NCBI GenBank assembly: GCA_905373325.1
Contig: CAJPTB010000112.1
Span: forward strand, 1-6,559
Reading direction: 5' to 3'
Origin: an uncultured Ancrocorticia sp.
GTDB taxonomy: Bacteria; Actinomycetota; Actinomycetes; Actinomycetales; Actinomycetaceae
DNA length: 6,559 bases
In this document: piece by piece, positions 5,995 through 6,559 of the stretch
How positions within the stretch are numbered: the first letter of the stretch is position 1
Layout of the letters: each line of letters begins with the position of its first letter
Notes under the pieces: generated by a model
What the model was told of the DNA's origin: nothing
The model's input: the letters and a program-made list of their open reading frames with translations, nothing else
Databases searched by the model: none
Made by a program: the position numbers and the translations under genes

Positions 5995-6188
5995 GACAGT
6001 CGGAGGCCGACGGCCGCGATATGAAAGGCCGCGCCTACGCGCCGCCTCGACCGGGTGCGAATAGTAGACTGCTGACGCAAGGCGCGAATGCTCGCGAAGG
6101 CCCCTTGTGTGCGCCCGAGAGGAAGCGCTTGCGGACAAACGCCTGCGAGTAGGCGCCTGCAGTCGAACGCTTGAGAGGAAGGCGGCGA
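5995..6188 (+). other. 194-nt intergenic region between the PH pair and the DUF2520 gene
   Basis: No supported gene lies here. Features visible are a small hairpin GTCGG-AGG-CCGAC (5999-6011), 4 nt after the stop but without a T-run; a 7-nt direct repeat GGCCGCG (6012-6018 and 6027-6033); a TAGACT box (6065-6070) that could be a -10 element although no matching -35 is seen; and a weak stem CGCCT-GCGAGT-AGGCG (6140-6155). The length and the TAGACT box suggest that the next gene may have its own promoter. Confidence 0.5.
6175..6182 (+). promoter_or_regulatory. Ribosome binding site of the DUF2520 gene
   Basis: GAGGAAGG lies 6 nt before the ATG at 6189 and fixes that start; the Rossmann motif begins just a few residues into the resulting protein, as expected for the family. 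Confidence 0.75.
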
Positions 6189-6559
6189 ATGGCCACACGC
6201 CTGTCGATCGGCATCGTTTCAGCCGGGCGCGTCGGAAGCGCTCTCGGCAGCGCCTTGCGCGCCGCCGGGCATACGATCGTCGGCGCCCACGCGCCCTCCG
6301 AGGCGAGCCTGGACCGCCTCGGCGCCATGCTGCCCGGAGTCCCCGCCCTGAGCGTCGAGGAGGTCGCCCGCCGGGCCGAGGTGCTGCTTTTCGCCGTTCC
6401 CGACGACGAACTCGGCCCGCTCGTCGAAGGCTTGGCCAAGCTCGGCTGCTTCACCGCCGGGCAGTTGGCGATCCACGTCGCGGGCCGCTACGGCGTATCC
6501 GTGCTCGAACCTGCGGCACGCGCGGGGGCACTCACCCTCGCCGTCCATCCGGCCATGAC
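6189..6559 (+). CDS. Rossmann-like / DUF2520 domain protein, N-terminal part (3' end outside window)
   Basis: 123 complete codons are present and the frame is still open at the window end. The N-terminus is a nucleotide-binding fold of the 6-phosphogluconate/ketopantoate reductase type: first strand and loop GIVSAGRVG (8-16), helix, then LLFAVPDDEL, and further on HVAGRYGVSVLEP and the conserved HPAM at the edge of the window. This order matches the proteins annotated as Rossmann-like and DUF2520-containing, which in many Actinomycetota follow the PH-domain pair and precede panC (pantothenate synthesis). Family function is undetermined; an NAD(P)-dependent dehydrogenase is the usual guess. 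Two oddities: the first Gly of the GxGxxG dinucleotide loop is Ser (S11), and the usual Ser in the H-x-S-G motif is Ala (HVAG). ATG 6189 is supported by the Shine-Dalgarno at 6175. Confidence 0.88.
   Translation, partial: MATRLSIGIVSAGRVGSALGSALRAAGHTIVGAHAPSEASLDRLGAMLPGVPALSVEEVARRAEVLLFAVPDDELGPLVEGLAKLGCFTAGQLAIHVAGRYGVSVLEPAARAGALTLAVHPAM

Noticed and set aside
5999..6011. Hairpin after the second PH-domain gene as an intrinsic terminator
   Set aside because: The stem has only 5 bp and is followed by GGCCGCG, with no T-run.
6021..6152. 43-codon ORF in the spacer before the DUF2520 gene
   Set aside because: The nearest GGAGG is 14 nt from its ATG, too far, and the product resembles no known leader peptide. 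A real small protein cannot be excluded.
4147..6198. 683-codon open frame on the minus strand opposite the PH-domain genes
   Set aside because: Its product is rich in Arg, Pro, Gly and His with no recognisable fold. The opposite strand encodes clear bPH2 proteins, so this is a shadow created by GC-biased third positions.

Overview
This window looks like chromosomal DNA from a high-GC Gram-positive bacterium (Actinomycetota). The sequence is strongly GC-rich with GC-biased third codon positions, uses GTG starts, and carries a gene order I know as characteristic of that phylum: ftsH, folE, folP, folB/folK, a DUF3180 membrane gene, two bacterial-PH-domain membrane genes and a DUF2520 Rossmann gene. 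The genus cannot be fixed from this sequence alone; a member of the Actinomycetales or a related order is a reasonable guess. All recognised genes are on the + strand.

Bases 1-514 are the 3' end of an upstream gene, most likely ftsH, represented only by a long disordered Pro/Ser/Asp-rich tail with a 12-residue tandem repeat. Bases 507-2853 hold a compact folate cassette. FolE (GTP cyclohydrolase I) makes dihydroneopterin triphosphate. The fused FolB-FolK protein converts dihydroneopterin to 6-hydroxymethyl-dihydropterin and pyrophosphorylates it. FolP then joins that product to p-aminobenzoate to give dihydropteroate. The genes overlap or nearly abut (8-nt overlap, 11-nt gap, 4-nt overlap), so they are probably co-transcribed and translationally coupled. 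A DUF3180 four-helix membrane protein follows at 2917-3423 behind a near-perfect Shine-Dalgarno.

Bases 3424-3856 (433 nt) contain no convincing gene. They hold a 13-nt tandem duplication directly after the DUF3180 stop, a roughly 140-nt stretch with short inverted ends and a nested palindrome, and an AT-rich patch that probably contains the promoter of the next unit. That unit (3857-5994) is a translationally coupled pair of membrane proteins with bPH2 (DUF304, YdbS/YdbT-type) domains: one domain in the first protein and three in the second. A 194-nt spacer precedes the 5' part of a DUF2520 Rossmann-like gene (6189 to the window end), which has two unusual residue substitutions in conserved motifs.

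I found no RNA gene, CRISPR array, insertion sequence or phage gene. The window is mostly ordinary conserved actinobacterial sequence. The least explained parts are the structured 433-nt gap, the repeat-bearing tail of the first gene, and the uncharacterised membrane proteins that travel with folate synthesis.
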